This document shows positions 47,349-60,083 of a stretch of 64,000 nt of DNA, one piece after another; the first letter of the stretch is position 1; each line of letters opens with the position of its first letter. Both the position numbers and the translations under genes were made by a program. Under the pieces are notes generated by a model. That model was given only the letters and a program-made list of their open reading frames with translations. It was not told the origin of the DNA and did no database searches. This stretch comes from Leptasterias polaris (lineage: Eukaryota > Echinodermata > Asteroidea > Forcipulatida > Asteriidae). The stretch is from contig JAZGTN010000120.1 in the NCBI GenBank assembly GCA_037783415.1, forward strand, positions 744,001 to 808,000, given 5' to 3'.

Positions 47349-47371
47349 CCCCCCCCCCCCCCCCCCCCCCG
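47349..47371. repeat. C homopolymer (about 22 bases)
   Basis: Uninterrupted C run; similar runs occur near 13708, 23420, 29643, 46025 and 53986. Length is likely to be unreliable in sequencing. Confidence 0.9.
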
Positions 47372-47870
47372 CAGATTATTTACTTTATATATACTTCATA
47401 TGGAGACATCTCTCAGGCATTTTCAGTGTGGATACTTTTAAGTCAGACAGCTACATGAACTTCTACTATTCACTTAAACACTCTCTCAACAAATGTCCAT
47501 TTTCCAAAGAGCAAGTGCAGATAGATTTCACCCATACCTATAATTACTGAGCACTCTGATAAGTGCAGAGGGTGCACTGGCCAGTTTCCAACTTTGGAGT
47601 AAATTCAGGCAAATGACATTTCCAGAAGAAAGTGAGATAGTCATGAACCTTACTGTTGATTTATTTTTTTATTTTTTATTAATTCTCTGTTGAGGAAATG
47701 TACTGTAATAAAAAGTACATAGTTAATATACACATGCAGCTTAAGGCATCTGATAAATAGATATTAACTTTTTTGGCTTCTGACAACTTCATAAGGAAGG
47801 CTGCCATTGCCAACTTTAGTGCTTCATATGGAGACATTTCTCAGGCATATTCATTGGACACCAACATCAG

Positions 47871-47990
47871 GGCTAGATGTCTCAGTTGGTAGAGTGCCGA
47901 CAGGTTAATCTGGAGGTCACAGGTTCAAATACCGCTGTAGTCAATTGTTCTTCGTTCAACCTAAAATTAATTAAAATTAAAAAACATAAT
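47871..47990 (+). mobile_element. tRNA-like SINE or tRNA pseudogene
   Basis: 47871-47942 has the tRNA order: an A box (CTCAGTTGGTAGAGTGCC), an anticodon-arm-like GACAGGTTAATCTGG and a B box (AGGTTCAAATACC). The arm positions a GTT (Asn-like) anticodon, but stems are mismatched. The A-rich tail after TAGTCAATTGTTCTTCGTTC is typical of a SINE rather than a working tRNA gene. Confidence 0.65.
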
Positions 47991-48364
47991 TTCTTAGCAG
48001 TTGGTGAAAGTTTAAGTCATGCCTGTGATTTGTCAGGTTTTTTTCCATAGGTCTTCAGTTGCCTTCAAAATCTCTTGAAAGACGTGAACCGACAAACAAG
48101 GGAAGAAATATTTAATAATAATAGAACGTTTGTGTCCACTGTCCAAACCTGTAGTGATGTAGAGACTGTATTAATACCCTGGAAGTTAAGTGTGTTTCAA
48201 TTTTGACATGGAAAATATGGAAAAAATATATATTATATACAAGTTATACTTGCATAATGAGATGAACATTTAAATGCTGTTGCACACTGCTAGCCATAAA
48301 CCAACCAAAATTACCTGTTATAGATGTAAAAATGGTCTATGGCCTGATCATTTGACCCTAGCAG

Positions 48365-48442
48365 ATTCTTTCTCAAAGGCTAGCTGATGGTGTACAATCA
48401 CACCTTGAATCTGGTTTAGTTTCATTGGAAGACCTCAGATAA
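48365..48442 (+). CDS. Candidate terminal exon, plus strand, unknown gene
   Basis: After an acceptor-like CCTAGCAG, one frame runs 25 codons to a TAA at 48440: ILSQRLADGVQSHLESGL followed by VSLEDLR. The composition looks protein-like, and phase 0 would fit the exon at 39174-39229. There is no supporting homology. Confidence 0.25.
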   Translation: MLSQRLADGVQSHLESGLVSLEDLR

Positions 48443-48589
48443 CAAGTAAGTGGAGTAAAGCACAGTGATTATCAATAACCCCATGGTACATGTAAGCATG
48501 GAGTTATGAATGTAAGATAGACTGCTTTCCAAAACTGCACAGTGTCTTGTGAACCGTGCATATTGAATCTTTCCTTTAAAAAAACATGT

Positions 48590-51333
48590 AATAAAATGGA
48601 TGTGTGTCCCAATAACAACCAGTCTCAACAATTTCTGGATGTCATGCTCGCCAACTCTTTGCTCCCCTTGATCAACAAACCTACCAGAATTACTAGTTCT
48701 TCAGCAACCCTTATTGATAACATTTTTACAAATATTTTTCCTACTCCTAATTCTGGTATTTTAGTTTGTGACATTTCAGATCATTTTCCAATTATTACGT
48801 CTTTTCCATTTGTTCACAGCTCACATAACCCCACCCCACATTATGTTCGTAAGCATTCTGTTGATAATTTGCGTCATTTCAAAAAAGACCTGATGAATCA
48901 GGATTGGTCTGCTGTTTTAAGATGTTGTAACCCCAACGAGTCATTTAATATTTTTATGAATATTTTTATTGACATTTATGATAAAGATGTTCCTCTTGTT
49001 AGAATGGAGCGCTCCAATAGGAAATCTCAACCCAAATCTCAGTGGGTGACTTCTGCTCTTCTCAAGTCTATTAATCACAAAAACAAGCTTTATCGTAAAC
49101 TTCTTCGTTCTCCCTCTGAGTTAAATCGTTTGATTTTTACTCGATATAGAAATGTCCTCACTGCAATTTTGCGTTCTGCCAAACAGAGGTATTATTCTCA
49201 ACAATTTGAAAAGGAAAAAAACAATATTAAGAATACTTGGAAGGTTATTAATAGTGTCCTTAAGACTAACTCTTCTTCTCATTTATCGAGTATTAATATT
49301 AGGAACCGGAGCATTACTGACCCCTTTCTCGTTGCCGAACATTACAATGATTTCTTTGTTAATATTGGGCCCAAACTCGCTAACCAAATTCCTAATTGTC
49401 ATTCCCATTTCCAGGATTATCTGCAAGAACCAAATTCACACTCTATTTTTTTCACCCCAATAACAGAGCAAGAGCTTTCCTCAATTGTTTCAAATTTACC
49501 TAATAAAAACAGTTCCGGCTACGATTCCATTAATTGTCCTCTTATAAAAGATGTTTTTCAGGTGATTTCGAAGCCTTTAACCTTCATTATTAATCTTTCT
49601 CTAAATACTGGAATAGTCCCCGATTCTATGAAAATTGCTAGGGTTTTGCCCATATATAAAAATGGTGATCGGCATTTAGTTAATAATTATCGTCCCATTT
49701 CTATTCTTACTTCTTTTTCTAAAATACTCGAACGTACTGTTTATATTCGTACTTCTAACTTTTTGGGAAAATATAACATATTATCAGATTCTCAGTTCGG
49801 ATTTAGGGAAAAGCATTCTACTACACACGCTATTTTACAGTTAATTGATAAAGTCAAAGTGGGTCGTGAACAGTCCTTGCATACCCTGGGAGTTTTCCTG
49901 GACCTCTCCAAGGCATTTGACACCATTGACCATTCCATTCTCTTGTCCAAACTTTCCTTTTACGGTATTAGAGGTATTGCCTTGGAGTGGTTTAGGGATT
50001 ATCTCTCAAATCGCAAACAGTTTGTCAGTATTGATGGTAAAGAGTCTGTTCTTAAATCCTTAGTTTGTGGTGTACCTCAAGGGTCTATTTTAGGCCCTCT
50101 TCTTTTTTCAATTTATATCAATGATTTCCCTAAGTCTTCCACAAATCTGTCCTTTATTCTTTTTGCCGATGATTCTAATCTGTTCTATTCTCATACAAAT
50201 CTTGACATACTTTTCAACACTGTGAATTTAGAGCTCATCCACATTTCCAATTGGATTAAGGCTAACAAATTATCCCTTAATGTTAATAAAACCAAGTATA
50301 TGTTATTTAGTAATTTAAGTACTATTAATATTCCATGTGATATTATGTTTGACAATACGTCACTTAATCGTACTGATTGTGTGAAATTTCTTGGGATACT
50401 TGTTGATGATAATTTTCCTGGAATCATCATATTGATTATATCTGTAAACTAATTTCTAGAAATATAGGAATTATCAACAAATTGAAGCATTTTTTTCCAT
50501 CATATATATTGTATAATATTTATAATTCTCTAGTTTTATCCTATATTTCTTATGGTATTCTTGCTTGGGGCAAATCCAGTGCTTATTTGATGAACAGAAT
50601 TTTTGTTTTGCAAAAAAGGGCCCTCAGAATTATTGATAGTGTTGATTTTCGCACCCCTTCGAATCCATTATTTTCTAATCACAGAACTCTCAAAGTCTCT
50701 GACATTTACTTGCTCCAACTTGGTACATTTATGTATCAGTTTGTTTCGAATGATTTGCCCAAGTCGTTTAAAACTATGTTTATTTTAAATACTCAGATTC
50801 ATTCCCATCATACGAGGCATTGTGATAATTTTCATATTCCTTATGTACGTTTTTCTAAATCCCTTAATTGTGTGACATCACAGGGTCCCAGGTTTTGGAA
50901 TTCATTGGCCAACAATCTTAGAAAGATCAAAAGTGTTCATGTTTTTAAGAAGAAACTTAAATATAGTCTCCTTGACAAATATTGTGACATTTGACTTTTC
51001 ATAGTTTATTCAAATTGTCCATTGTTCTAATGATTATGCTTGATTGTCTCTTAGCTAAATCTTTTTTTAAAAGTCATTTATTGTTAGCCTCTGCATGTTG
51101 TCCTGTTTGTGTTGGTCCTGTCTCGTTTCTTGTGCGACTATTCCAGTTTTTATTAAAGATCATTCTTTATTCTACATGTAATTACTATACAGGGTTTTCG
51201 GGGGTCTCCTCCTTACAAGCTTGCTTTTTTGGAGACTTCCCCCACTTATTCTCTATTGTATTCGTTCATATGTTATATCTTGTACGTTATTTTGCATTGA
51301 ATAAGTGGAAATAAATTGAATTGAATTGAATAA
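48590..51333 (+). mobile_element. 5'-truncated non-LTR retrotransposon (CR1/L2/Jockey-type LINE)
   Basis: Starts inside the C-terminal part of the endonuclease domain, runs through a complete reverse transcriptase, and ends in a 3' tail of TTGAA repeats (51316-51331) after an AATAAA-like site. The short repeated 3' tail and domain order fit the CR1/L2 group, though Jockey-type cannot be excluded. I could not define a target-site duplication. One frameshift apart, it is open across about 810 codons, so this is probably a young insertion. Confidence 0.9.
48596..50994 (+). pseudogene. LINE ORF2 remnant: endonuclease C-terminus, reverse transcriptase, C-terminal domain
   Basis: ORF2 makes the nicking endonuclease and reverse transcriptase that copy the element into new sites. 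Read from 48542, the endonuclease tail is PTRITSSSATLIDNIFTN, then SDHFPI. Reverse-transcriptase motifs follow: NKNSSGYDSI, YRPISILTSFSKILE, FGFREKHST, FLDLSKAFDTIDHS (catalytic D454), VPQGSILGPLLFSIYIND and FADDSNLFYS (catalytic DD from residue 543). The frame breaks near 50420, where one T appears to be missing from a T run. Coding continues in the next frame to a stop at 50994, with SYGILAWG and QGPRFWNSLANNLRKIKS. The 5' truncation and the frameshift make it non-functional here. Confidence 0.92.
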
Positions 51334-52975
51334 GTTGGTAGGGATGGTTGACGTCAGTTGGGGCCCCTGGATCTAGAAAGTAGAACTAGCACAATGAGAT
51401 ATAAAGTGGTCCTTGTTCACAAAGCAAAAGCTGCTTTGGCTCTTGTTATAAAACAGGCCACCCCTGGGGTTAAGGATGAATTCCTCTAAATACAGTCATT
51501 GGAAGTGAAGGAGTTGGCGTTTGACCAGGAGTACACACTCGCTGCCCAACCAATGCAGACTTAATGCTCTTTCTGAATTCTGGACACTCTTGCTGAATTC
51601 TGTGAAATTTAATGTCAGTTGGCTTAATTTGTGGGAAGTCCATTGTCAGGGTCTGATTTTGAAAGTTCTTAAACCTACTTGAATTTAGTGATATCATGTA
51701 GATGTCACTGAATCAGTAATTAAAGTGTGTACATGTGTACATGTGTACACAAGTCACCTGTATAAGTAGACAATTTGTGAAGTTATAGAGTAACTGACAT
51801 TACATGGAGGTCCCATTTTCCTGCACTTGGACTTAATTCTGATCTTATGATGAACAAGTTTTGTTCACTTGTAAAAGTGGACTTTCCTCTTTAAAAAGTA
51901 AAAGGTCCAGTGTATAATGCACAATGCAATCTACAAACTGAGCTTAATTACTCAAGTATGAGTTTGAAAAAACTTCAATAGTTCCAAGGTCATTGCTTTG
52001 CTGTGGATTAATTAAAGGGAAAATCATCATGATTCTCCTGATCCTTCAATACAATTAATCTTGTCTCAAAGTGTCCTGACATCATGAACTATATAAGATA
52101 ATTGTAAATTAAGTGCAAAGAGTTAAGATTTTATTTACAAAAATATGTTTGAAGGAATATTTCCAAGATCTAAAAAGTCAGTACAGGTATGCCTTATTTG
52201 CTCATGAGTTGAGAGATGCTGAATGACCCAAGTTGTATGAATTTTTCTTTTGCTTTAGAGGATAATGTACATGTAGTCTGATGTGTTTGACTGTGTAGTT
52301 CTTTTAAGTTGATAATTGTTAACCTTATTTTTGTAACTACACATGTTGAGGTTTGAGTCCCTAGATTTATGGACAGGAAGTTGTCATAACTACAGACAAT
52401 CGTCATTAATTTGAGGAAACTGCTAAACAGAAGCCAAATAATGACCAGCTATAACTCTGCCAGGATCTGTCCAACTATGTCTTGGGAAGTAACTGATTTA
52501 TGATGAATCAGCAGATTTAGAAGCCTTCTTGTACTGTACTGGTCTTCAAGTTTGAGGACCAATGGCATGGTCTGGGGAAATATTCAATTTAAATGTGATC
52601 AGTTGGAGCTCACCACTATTTGGGAAGCTCTACCTCTTTACTTCTCACAGCTTGATAATAGTGTGGCATGTTGGACTTGCTGATAGATGCTCTTGTGGGA
52701 TATTATTACCAGTCTGTGACAATTAAAACTCATTCAATCTTTTCAACAGAGATGTTTAGGTAAGATTTAATCAATCCGTAGTTATTGATTCTAGTTTTAT
52801 TGTATTTTTATTGTGTGCTTATTTCTAGTGTTGCCATGATGCCAGCAAAAAAGTTAATGTAAAATAATTTTGAGATCTGAGCTTTCTATCTGTTAAACAA
52901 CCATACAAGAATGTAGAATGTACTTTAAACTGTGTAGTAAGGAATTGGTGTTTTGTGGTTCATTTCTATGCTCAG
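51334..52975. other. Non-coding stretch
   Basis: AT-rich, with a GTGTACATGTGTACAT tract near 51727-51748. No coding or transposon signal seen. Confidence 0.45.
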
Positions 52976-53040
52976 ATTTGCTACTGTCGCAGTGTCTGAA
53001 AATTCACCTCTGGAGATTTGTGTACATCTTCAAGCCCAAG
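52976..53040 (+). CDS. Candidate internal exon, plus strand, unknown gene
   Basis: 65 nt between a good acceptor (TTTCTATGCTCAG) and a strong donor (CCCAAG/gtgagt). Two frames are open, one reading FATVAVSENSPLEICVHLQA and the other LLLSQCLKIHLWRFVYIFKP, so phase and product are unknown. Splice-site strength is the main support. Confidence 0.35.
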
Positions 53041-54108
53041 GTGAGTTTGTGAAATAATAACTGAAAAAGTAGCCACACAAACAATCCTTAAAATTAATCC
53101 TTAAGCATTTTGAGAATTTGAAGATGTTAGACTCCAAGATTCTTTAGAACAAATACAACCTGACAACATGAAAGGTTTGTACATAACAAATGGTAAAGTT
53201 GTTTCTTCCCAATGACCACCCATCGCTTTAGTTAGATTCAATTTCTACAGCTATTCAAGAGCTTTTCAATCTTGCCACCTGCATGTATTTGAAAACACTC
53301 AAGTTGTACTAATAGGTGTATGTAAAGAAAATGTGTCTGAACTGCATGTATGACTTTTTTATTCCTCTGAACCCAATGAGAAGGGGATTTTGCATAATAC
53401 TAGCCGGTGCTGTTTTGACTAGAAAACATTATCCAAGTTATATATTCCTTCAAGCTGTAGGATGTGTACGTAGTCAAGACTGATTTCCCTAGCGATGGAG
53501 CTTGATATTTGCATAGCAACAAGATCCTACTGCGCTGCCCCTCATGTTAGCAGAACACTTTGTTTCTTGAGGTTATCGGTTAATTAGGGACAGGCAAAGA
53601 TAGTGAATAGATATATAGGCTGCTGTCGAGTATGCCAATGTTAAGAGAAAAAAAACACGAAATAATCTTGATTACTTTGGGCTTAATTGAGATTTGTGCA
53701 AACTTTGAACTGTTTTGTAGGTAAGTGGATTGCTGCATCAGCACAATTTCTCATGGCTGAATCAGACAATCAGAATCTTACTTTCTGACATCCAATATTT
53801 GTTCTTGTGTTCTTAGACAAAACACCTCAAATGTTGTAGTGTATAATGTAGAAACTTTTGAAGATGTGTTACCCTCGTGCATTCATTATTTTATTGAGGT
53901 TGAGCATGAAGGCTGACCTCCATGGGTTAAATAAGTTTGTGGAATTTTTAGTTTGTAAGTAGAGCTACATTGATGGCAGATCGTGTCCCCCCCCCCCCCC
54001 CAAAAGGAACTGCTTGATCAAGGGATGGTAATCACCAATCTGGCATCAGCCTACATGTTTACATCACAGTATGTTTTAAAACACAATTATTGAGCCTCTG
54101 TACCTCAT

Positions 54109-54813
54109 CATATCGTCAGCAATTTCACGAAGGGCCAAAAAGTCCCCATGCAGTCAAAAATGTATGTTTGGAGAAAACCGCGTTTGAAGTTTAGCTTATT
54201 TTGAAACTACTGGTTGGTAGACTATTCAAATCCTAATCTTGGAAAATTTTACATGTCCTTAGAGATCCTAAATAGAGATCCTAAATCATACAAATCTGTT
54301 TCAATTTTGTCCCAAACGTGTTTAATTAATGAGTAATTATTTAATTAACAAAATTGTCTCTTCGTGAAAACGTTACAAACCTTTCTCTGTGTGCAGCGCG
54401 TCCTGTATAAACCTTTTGGCTGTTCGTGAAAACGCAAAAGCCGGAGCACCCACTTTTGGCACCGTGCCAAGGGATAATTCCACGCGTTAGAGCAATACAC
54501 TTTTTGGCTCTTCGTGAAAACGCAAAAGCCAGCGCTCATGATTGGCACTGTGCCAGCTGTACAATCAACGCGGTCGCGTATACACAAAAGTTACAAAAAG
54601 GTTTTTGGCTCTTCGTGAAAACATAATTCCAGGTTATCGAGGTTTTTGTCATTCATCAATTTAGCGTCATTAAGAAACTAGACGAATTTGAGACCTATAA
54701 CTTCGTAAATAGTTAGATACTGATCACCTTAGTCGAAACCACCCAAAAAGTCAAAATTAGTTTGTTATCGATTTATCAGGTTTTTGGCTCTTCGTGAAAT
54801 TGCTGACGATATG
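54109..54813. mobile_element. 705-bp DNA element with 33-bp terminal inverted repeats and internal CTTCGTGAAAA repeats
   Basis: CATATCGTCAGCAATTTCAC begins the left 33-bp end. The right end is its inverse with a single mismatch. Inside are four same-direction copies of TTCGTGAAAACG-type sites (about 54361, 54424, 54512, 54612), three of them preceded by TTTTGGCT. CGCAAAAGCC and a TGGCAC-GTGCCA palindrome follow some copies. No transposase; non-autonomous. Confidence 0.88.
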
Positions 54814-55682
54814 TGTTAAAATAAATGCAATTTTGCAGGCATGCAACTGCCTGATCAGCTGATTGCCTCTTTTTCTCCCTTTTTTGAGACTTGATCAAGC
54901 TTTGTGAATTGTGGGCTCTAAAATTTCCTCTCTTTTTTTTGCGTGCACACTGGATTGTGTACATGATCGATTGGTTTTAAGCTTCATCCTCTAGCATTGT
55001 GTAGGACGTTTTAAAAAGTGCAGCAGTTATTTGAATATATATTTTTATTCAATATTTTAATAATTTGTTGAATTGTCACTTTTTGATATAGTCACTTAAA
55101 CAATTTTGTCCTTTTTCTTGCTCCGTTTTTAATATCTGTTGGTTTTGGCTGTTCAATTATTTGTCATTTTTTCGAATAAGACCAATTTTTATTTTATTTT
55201 TTTATTTTTTTACAATTGATGTTCATTTATCTTTAATTTATTTTAACTTGCCTGTGTAATTGTAACGTATTTTTACAATATTATTGTAAAGTGCTTTGAG
55301 GCTTTGCATAAGGAGCTATGTGCCACTATACTTTCAATGTAGATGAGACCCTTGTGTGTTCTGTAAGGAGATGCCAGCATTACACCATGATCATCTTCAT
55401 CAGAAAGTACATGTATAATGAAGGGGTTCCTGTACAACCAATCTGCAATATAATGAACCTGTCACTCTTGGCTTCCTACAGGATATAGTGAAACTGCATT
55501 TTACATCCAATCTTTAGAATCGTTTGTATTGTTTGTTGGTCAAAAGAGATGTTGATACAGGTAATATCTCCTTGCACTTGTACACTGTGTCCTGCTTATT
55601 GACAAAGATGAAATGTAAACCATGGATTCAATGTAAACTATTGAATCGAGTTGAGTTAAATTGAATTGAAGTTTAATTGAAA
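54814..55682. other. Non-coding stretch
   Basis: T-rich DNA with AAAGTGCTTTGAGGCTTTGC near 55288. This resembles the 3' end of LINE/SINE elements (GGCGCTTTGAGACG at 21.7 kb), so an old LINE 3' end may lie at about 55000-55340. Confidence 0.35.
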
Positions 55683-58600
55683 CAAAGATTCATATTCTTA
55701 GTCTCACCCCAATGACTTCAAACTTGTGAACACCTAACCCAATCTGGAAGGTCTTCTTAGCTAAGCACAAAGATAAACCAGGATTCATATTCTTAGTCTC
55801 ACCCCAATGACTTCAAGCTTGTGAACACCTAACCCAATCTGGAAGGTCTTCTTAGCTTAGCACAAAGATAAACCAGGATTCATATTCTTAGTCTCACCCC
55901 AATGACTTCAAACTTGTGAACACCTAACCCAATCTGGAAGGTCTTCTTAGCTAAGCACAAAGATAAACCAGGATTCATATTCTTAGTCTCACCCCAATGA
56001 CTTCAAACTTGTGAACACCTAACCCAATCTGGAAGGTCTTCTTAGCTAAGCACAAAGATAAACCAGGATTCATATTCTTAGTCTCACCCCAATGACTTCA
56101 AACTTGTGAACACCTAACCCAATCTGGAAGGTCTTCTTAGCTAAGCACAAAGATAAACCAGGATTCATATTCTTAGTCTCACCCCAATGACTTCAAGCTT
56201 GTGAACACCTAACCCAATCTGGAAGGTCTTCTTAGCTTAGCACAAAGATAAACCAGGATTCATATTCTTAGTCTCACCCCAATGACTTCAAACTTGTGAA
56301 CACCTAACCCAATCTGGAAGGTCTTCTTAGCTAAGCACAAAGATAAACCAGGATTCATATTCTTAGTCTCACCCCAATGACTTCAAACTTGTGAACACCT
56401 AACCCAATCTGGAAGGTCTTCTTAGCTAAGCACAAAGATAAACCAGGATTCATATTCTTAGTCTCACCCCAATGACTTCAAACTTGTGAACACCTAACCC
56501 AATCTGGAAGGTCTTCTTAGCTAAGCACAAAGATAAACCAGGATTCATATTCTTAGTCTCACCCCAATGACTTCAAGCTTGTGAACACCTAACCCAATCT
56601 GGAAGGTCTTCTTAGCTTAGCACAAAGATAAACCAGGATTCATATTCTTAGTCTCACCCCAATGACTTCAAACTTGTGAACACCTAACCCAATCTGGAAG
56701 GTCTTCTTAGCTAAGCACAAAGATAAACCAGGATTCATATTCTTAGTCTCACCCCAATGACTTCAAACTTGTGAACACCTAACCCAATCTGGAAGGTCTT
56801 CTTAGCTAAGCACAAAGATAAACCAGGATTCATATTCTTAGTCTCGCCCCAATGACTTCAAACTTGTGAACACCTAACCCAATCTGGAAGGTCTTCTTAG
56901 CTAAGCACAAAGATAAACCAGGATTCATATTCATATTCTTAGTCTCACCCCAATGACTTCAAACTTGTGAACACCTAACCCAATCTGGAAGGTCTTCTTA
57001 GCTAAGCACAAAGATAAACCAGGATTCATATTCATATTCTTAGTCTCACCCCAATGACTTCAAACTTGTGAACACCTAACCCAATCTGGAAGGTCTTCTT
57101 AGCTAAGCACAAAGATAAACCAGGATTCATATTCATAATCTTAGTCTCACCCCAATGACTTCAAACTTGTGAACACCTCACCCAATCTGGAAGGTCTTCT
57201 TAGCTTAGCACAAAGATAAACCAGGATTCATATTCTTAGTCTCACCCCAATGACTTCAAACTTGTGAACACCTAACCCAATCTGGAAGGTCTTCTTAGCT
57301 TAGCACAAAGATAAACCAGGATTCATATTCATAATCTTAGTCTCACCCCAATGACTTCAAACTTGTGAACACCTAACCCAATCTGGAAGGTCTTCTTAGC
57401 TAAGCACAAAGATAAACCAGGATTCATATTCATATTCTTAGTCTCACCCCAATGACTTCAAACTTGTGAACACCTAACCCAATCTGGAAGGTCTTCTTAG
57501 CTAAGCACAAAGATAAACCAGGATTCATATTCATAATCTTAGTCTCACCCCAATGACTTCAAACTTGTGAACACCTAACCCAATCTGGAAGGTCTTCTTA
57601 GCTAAGCACAAAGATAAACCAGGATTCATATTCATAATCTTAGTCTCACCCCAATGACTTCAAACTTGTGAACACCTAACCCAATCTGGAAGGTCTTCTT
57701 AGCTAAGCACAAAGATAAACCAGGATTCATATTCATATTCTTAGTCTCACCCCAATGACTTCAAGCTTGTGAGCACCTAACCTAATCTGGAAGGTCTTCT
57801 TAGCTAAGCACAAAGATAAACCAGGATTCATATTCATATTCTTAGTCTCACCCCAATGACTTCAAGCTTGTGAACACCTAACCCAATCTGGAAGGTCTTC
57901 TTAGCTAAGCACAAAGATAATAACCAGGATTCATATTCTTAGTCTCACCCCAATGACTTCAAGCTTGTGAACACCTAACCCAATCTGGAAGGTCTTCTTA
58001 GCTTAGCACAAAGATAAACCAGGATTCATATTCATAATCTTAGTCTCACCCCAATGACTTCAAACTTGTGAACACCTAACCCAATCTGGAAGGTCTTCTT
58101 AGCTAAGCACAAAGATAAACCAGGATTCATATTCTTAGTCTCACCCCAATGACTTCAAACTTGTGAACACCTAATCCAATTTGGAAGGTCTTCTTAGCTA
58201 AGCACAAAGATAAACCAGGATTCATATTCATATTCATAATCTTAGTCTCACCCCAATGACTTCAAACTTGTGAACACCTAACCCAATCTGGAAGGTCTTC
58301 TTAGCTAAGCACAAAGATAAACCAGGATTCATATTCATAATCTTAGTCTCACCCCAATGACTTCAAACTTGTGAACACCTAACCCAATCTGGAAGGTCTT
58401 CTTAGCTTAGCACAAAGATAAACCAGGATTCATATTCTTAGTCTCACCCCAATGACTTCAAACTTGTGAACACCTAACCCAATCTGGAAGGTCTTCTTAG
58501 CTTAGCACAAAGATAAACCAGGATTCATATTCATAATCTTAGTCTCACCCCAATGACTTCAAACTTGTGAACACCTAACCCAATCTGGAAGGTCTTCTTA

Positions 58601-60083
58601 GCTAAGCACAAAGATAAACCAGAATTCATATTCTTAGTCTCACCCCAATGACTTCAAACTTGTGAACACCTAACCCAATCTGGAAGGTCTTCTTAGCTAA
58701 GCACAAAGATAAACCAGGATTCATATTCATAATCTTAGTCTCACCCCAATGACTTCAAACTTGTGAACACCTAACCCAATCTGGAAGGTCTTCTTAGCTA
58801 AGCACAAAGATAAACCAGGATTCATATTCTTAGTCTCACCCCAATGACTTCAAACTTGTGAACACCTAACCCAATCTGGAAGGTCTTCTTAGCTAAGCAC
58901 AAAGATAAACCAGGATTCATATTCATAATCTTAGTCTCACCCCAATGACTTCAAACTTGTGAACACCTAACCCAATCTGGAAGGTCTTCTTAGCTAAGCA
59001 CAAAGATAAACCAGGATTCATATTCATATTCTTAGTCTCACCCCAATGACTTCAAGCTTGTGAGCACCTAACCTAATCTGGAAGGTCTTCTTAGCTAAGC
59101 ACAAAGATAAACCAGGATTCATATTCATATTCTTAGTCTCACCCCAATGACTTCAAGCTTGTGAACACCTAACCCAATCTGGAAGGTCTTCTTAGCTAAG
59201 CACAAAGATAATAACCAGGATTCATATTCTTAGTCTCACCCCAATGACTTCTAGCTTGTGAACACCTAACCCAATCTGGAAGGTCTTCTTAGCTTAGCAC
59301 AAAGATAAACCAGGATTCATATTCATAATCTTAGTCTCACCCCAATGACTTCAAACTTGTGAACACCTAACCCAATCTGGAAGGTCTTCTTAGCTAAGCA
59401 CAAAGATAAACCAGGATTCATATTCTTAGTCTCACCCCAATGACTTCAAACTTGTGAACACCTAATCCAATTTGGAAGGTCTTCTTAGCTAAGCACAAAG
59501 ATAAACCAGGATTCATATTCATATTCATAATCTTAGTCTCACCCCAATGACTTCAAACTTGTGAACACCTAACCCAATCTGGAAGGTCTTCTTAGCTAAG
59601 CACAAAGATAAACCAGGATTCATATTCATAATCTTAGTCTCACCCCAATGACTTCAAACTTGTGAACACCTAACCCAATCTGGAAGGTCTTCTTAGCTAA
59701 GCACAAAGATAAACCAGGATTCATATTCTTAGTCTCACCCCAATGACTTCAAGCTTGTGAACACCTAACCCAATCTGGAAGGTCTTCTTAGCTAAGCACA
59801 AAGATAAACAAGGATTCATATTCTTAGTCTCACCCCAATGACTTCAAACTTGTGAACACCTAACCCAATCTGGAAGGTCTTCTTAGCTAAGCACAAAGAT
59901 AATAACCAGGATTCATATTCTTAGTCTCACCCCAATGACTTCAAACTTGTGAACACCTAACCCAATCTGGAAGGTCTTCTTAGCTAAGCACAAAGATAAA
60001 CCAGGATTCATATTCTTAGTCTCACCCCAATGACTTCAAACTTGTGAACACCTAATCCAATTTGGAAGGTCTTCTTACCTAAG
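55683..60083. repeat. 95-bp satellite-like array, about 45 copies, with higher-order structure
   Basis: Units contain TTAGTCTCACCCCAATGACT, TTGTGAACACCTAACCCAAT and GGAAGGTCTTCTTAGCTAAG. Basic spacing is 95 bp. Many units in the right part carry one or two extra ATTCAT hexamers, giving 101 bp or more. Variant sites (AAACTTGTG/AAGCTTGTG, GCTAAGC/GCTTAGC) recur every fourth unit at the left end. Rare markers GAGCACCTAACCTAATC (57771, 59062) and CTAATCCAATTTGG (58171, 59462) both repeat 1,291 bp apart, showing a block duplication. No coding frame. Confidence 0.98.

Noticed and set aside
47871..47942. A functional tRNA-Asn gene
   Set aside because: A and B boxes are recognisable, but stem pairing is poor and an A-rich SINE-like tail follows.
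54345..54587. Minus-strand frame beginning MCIRDR, which resembles the translated sequencing-adapter artefact
   Set aside because: The underlying bases (ATGTGTATACGCGACCGC) differ from the adapter sequence. The stretch lies inside a real inverted-repeat transposon.
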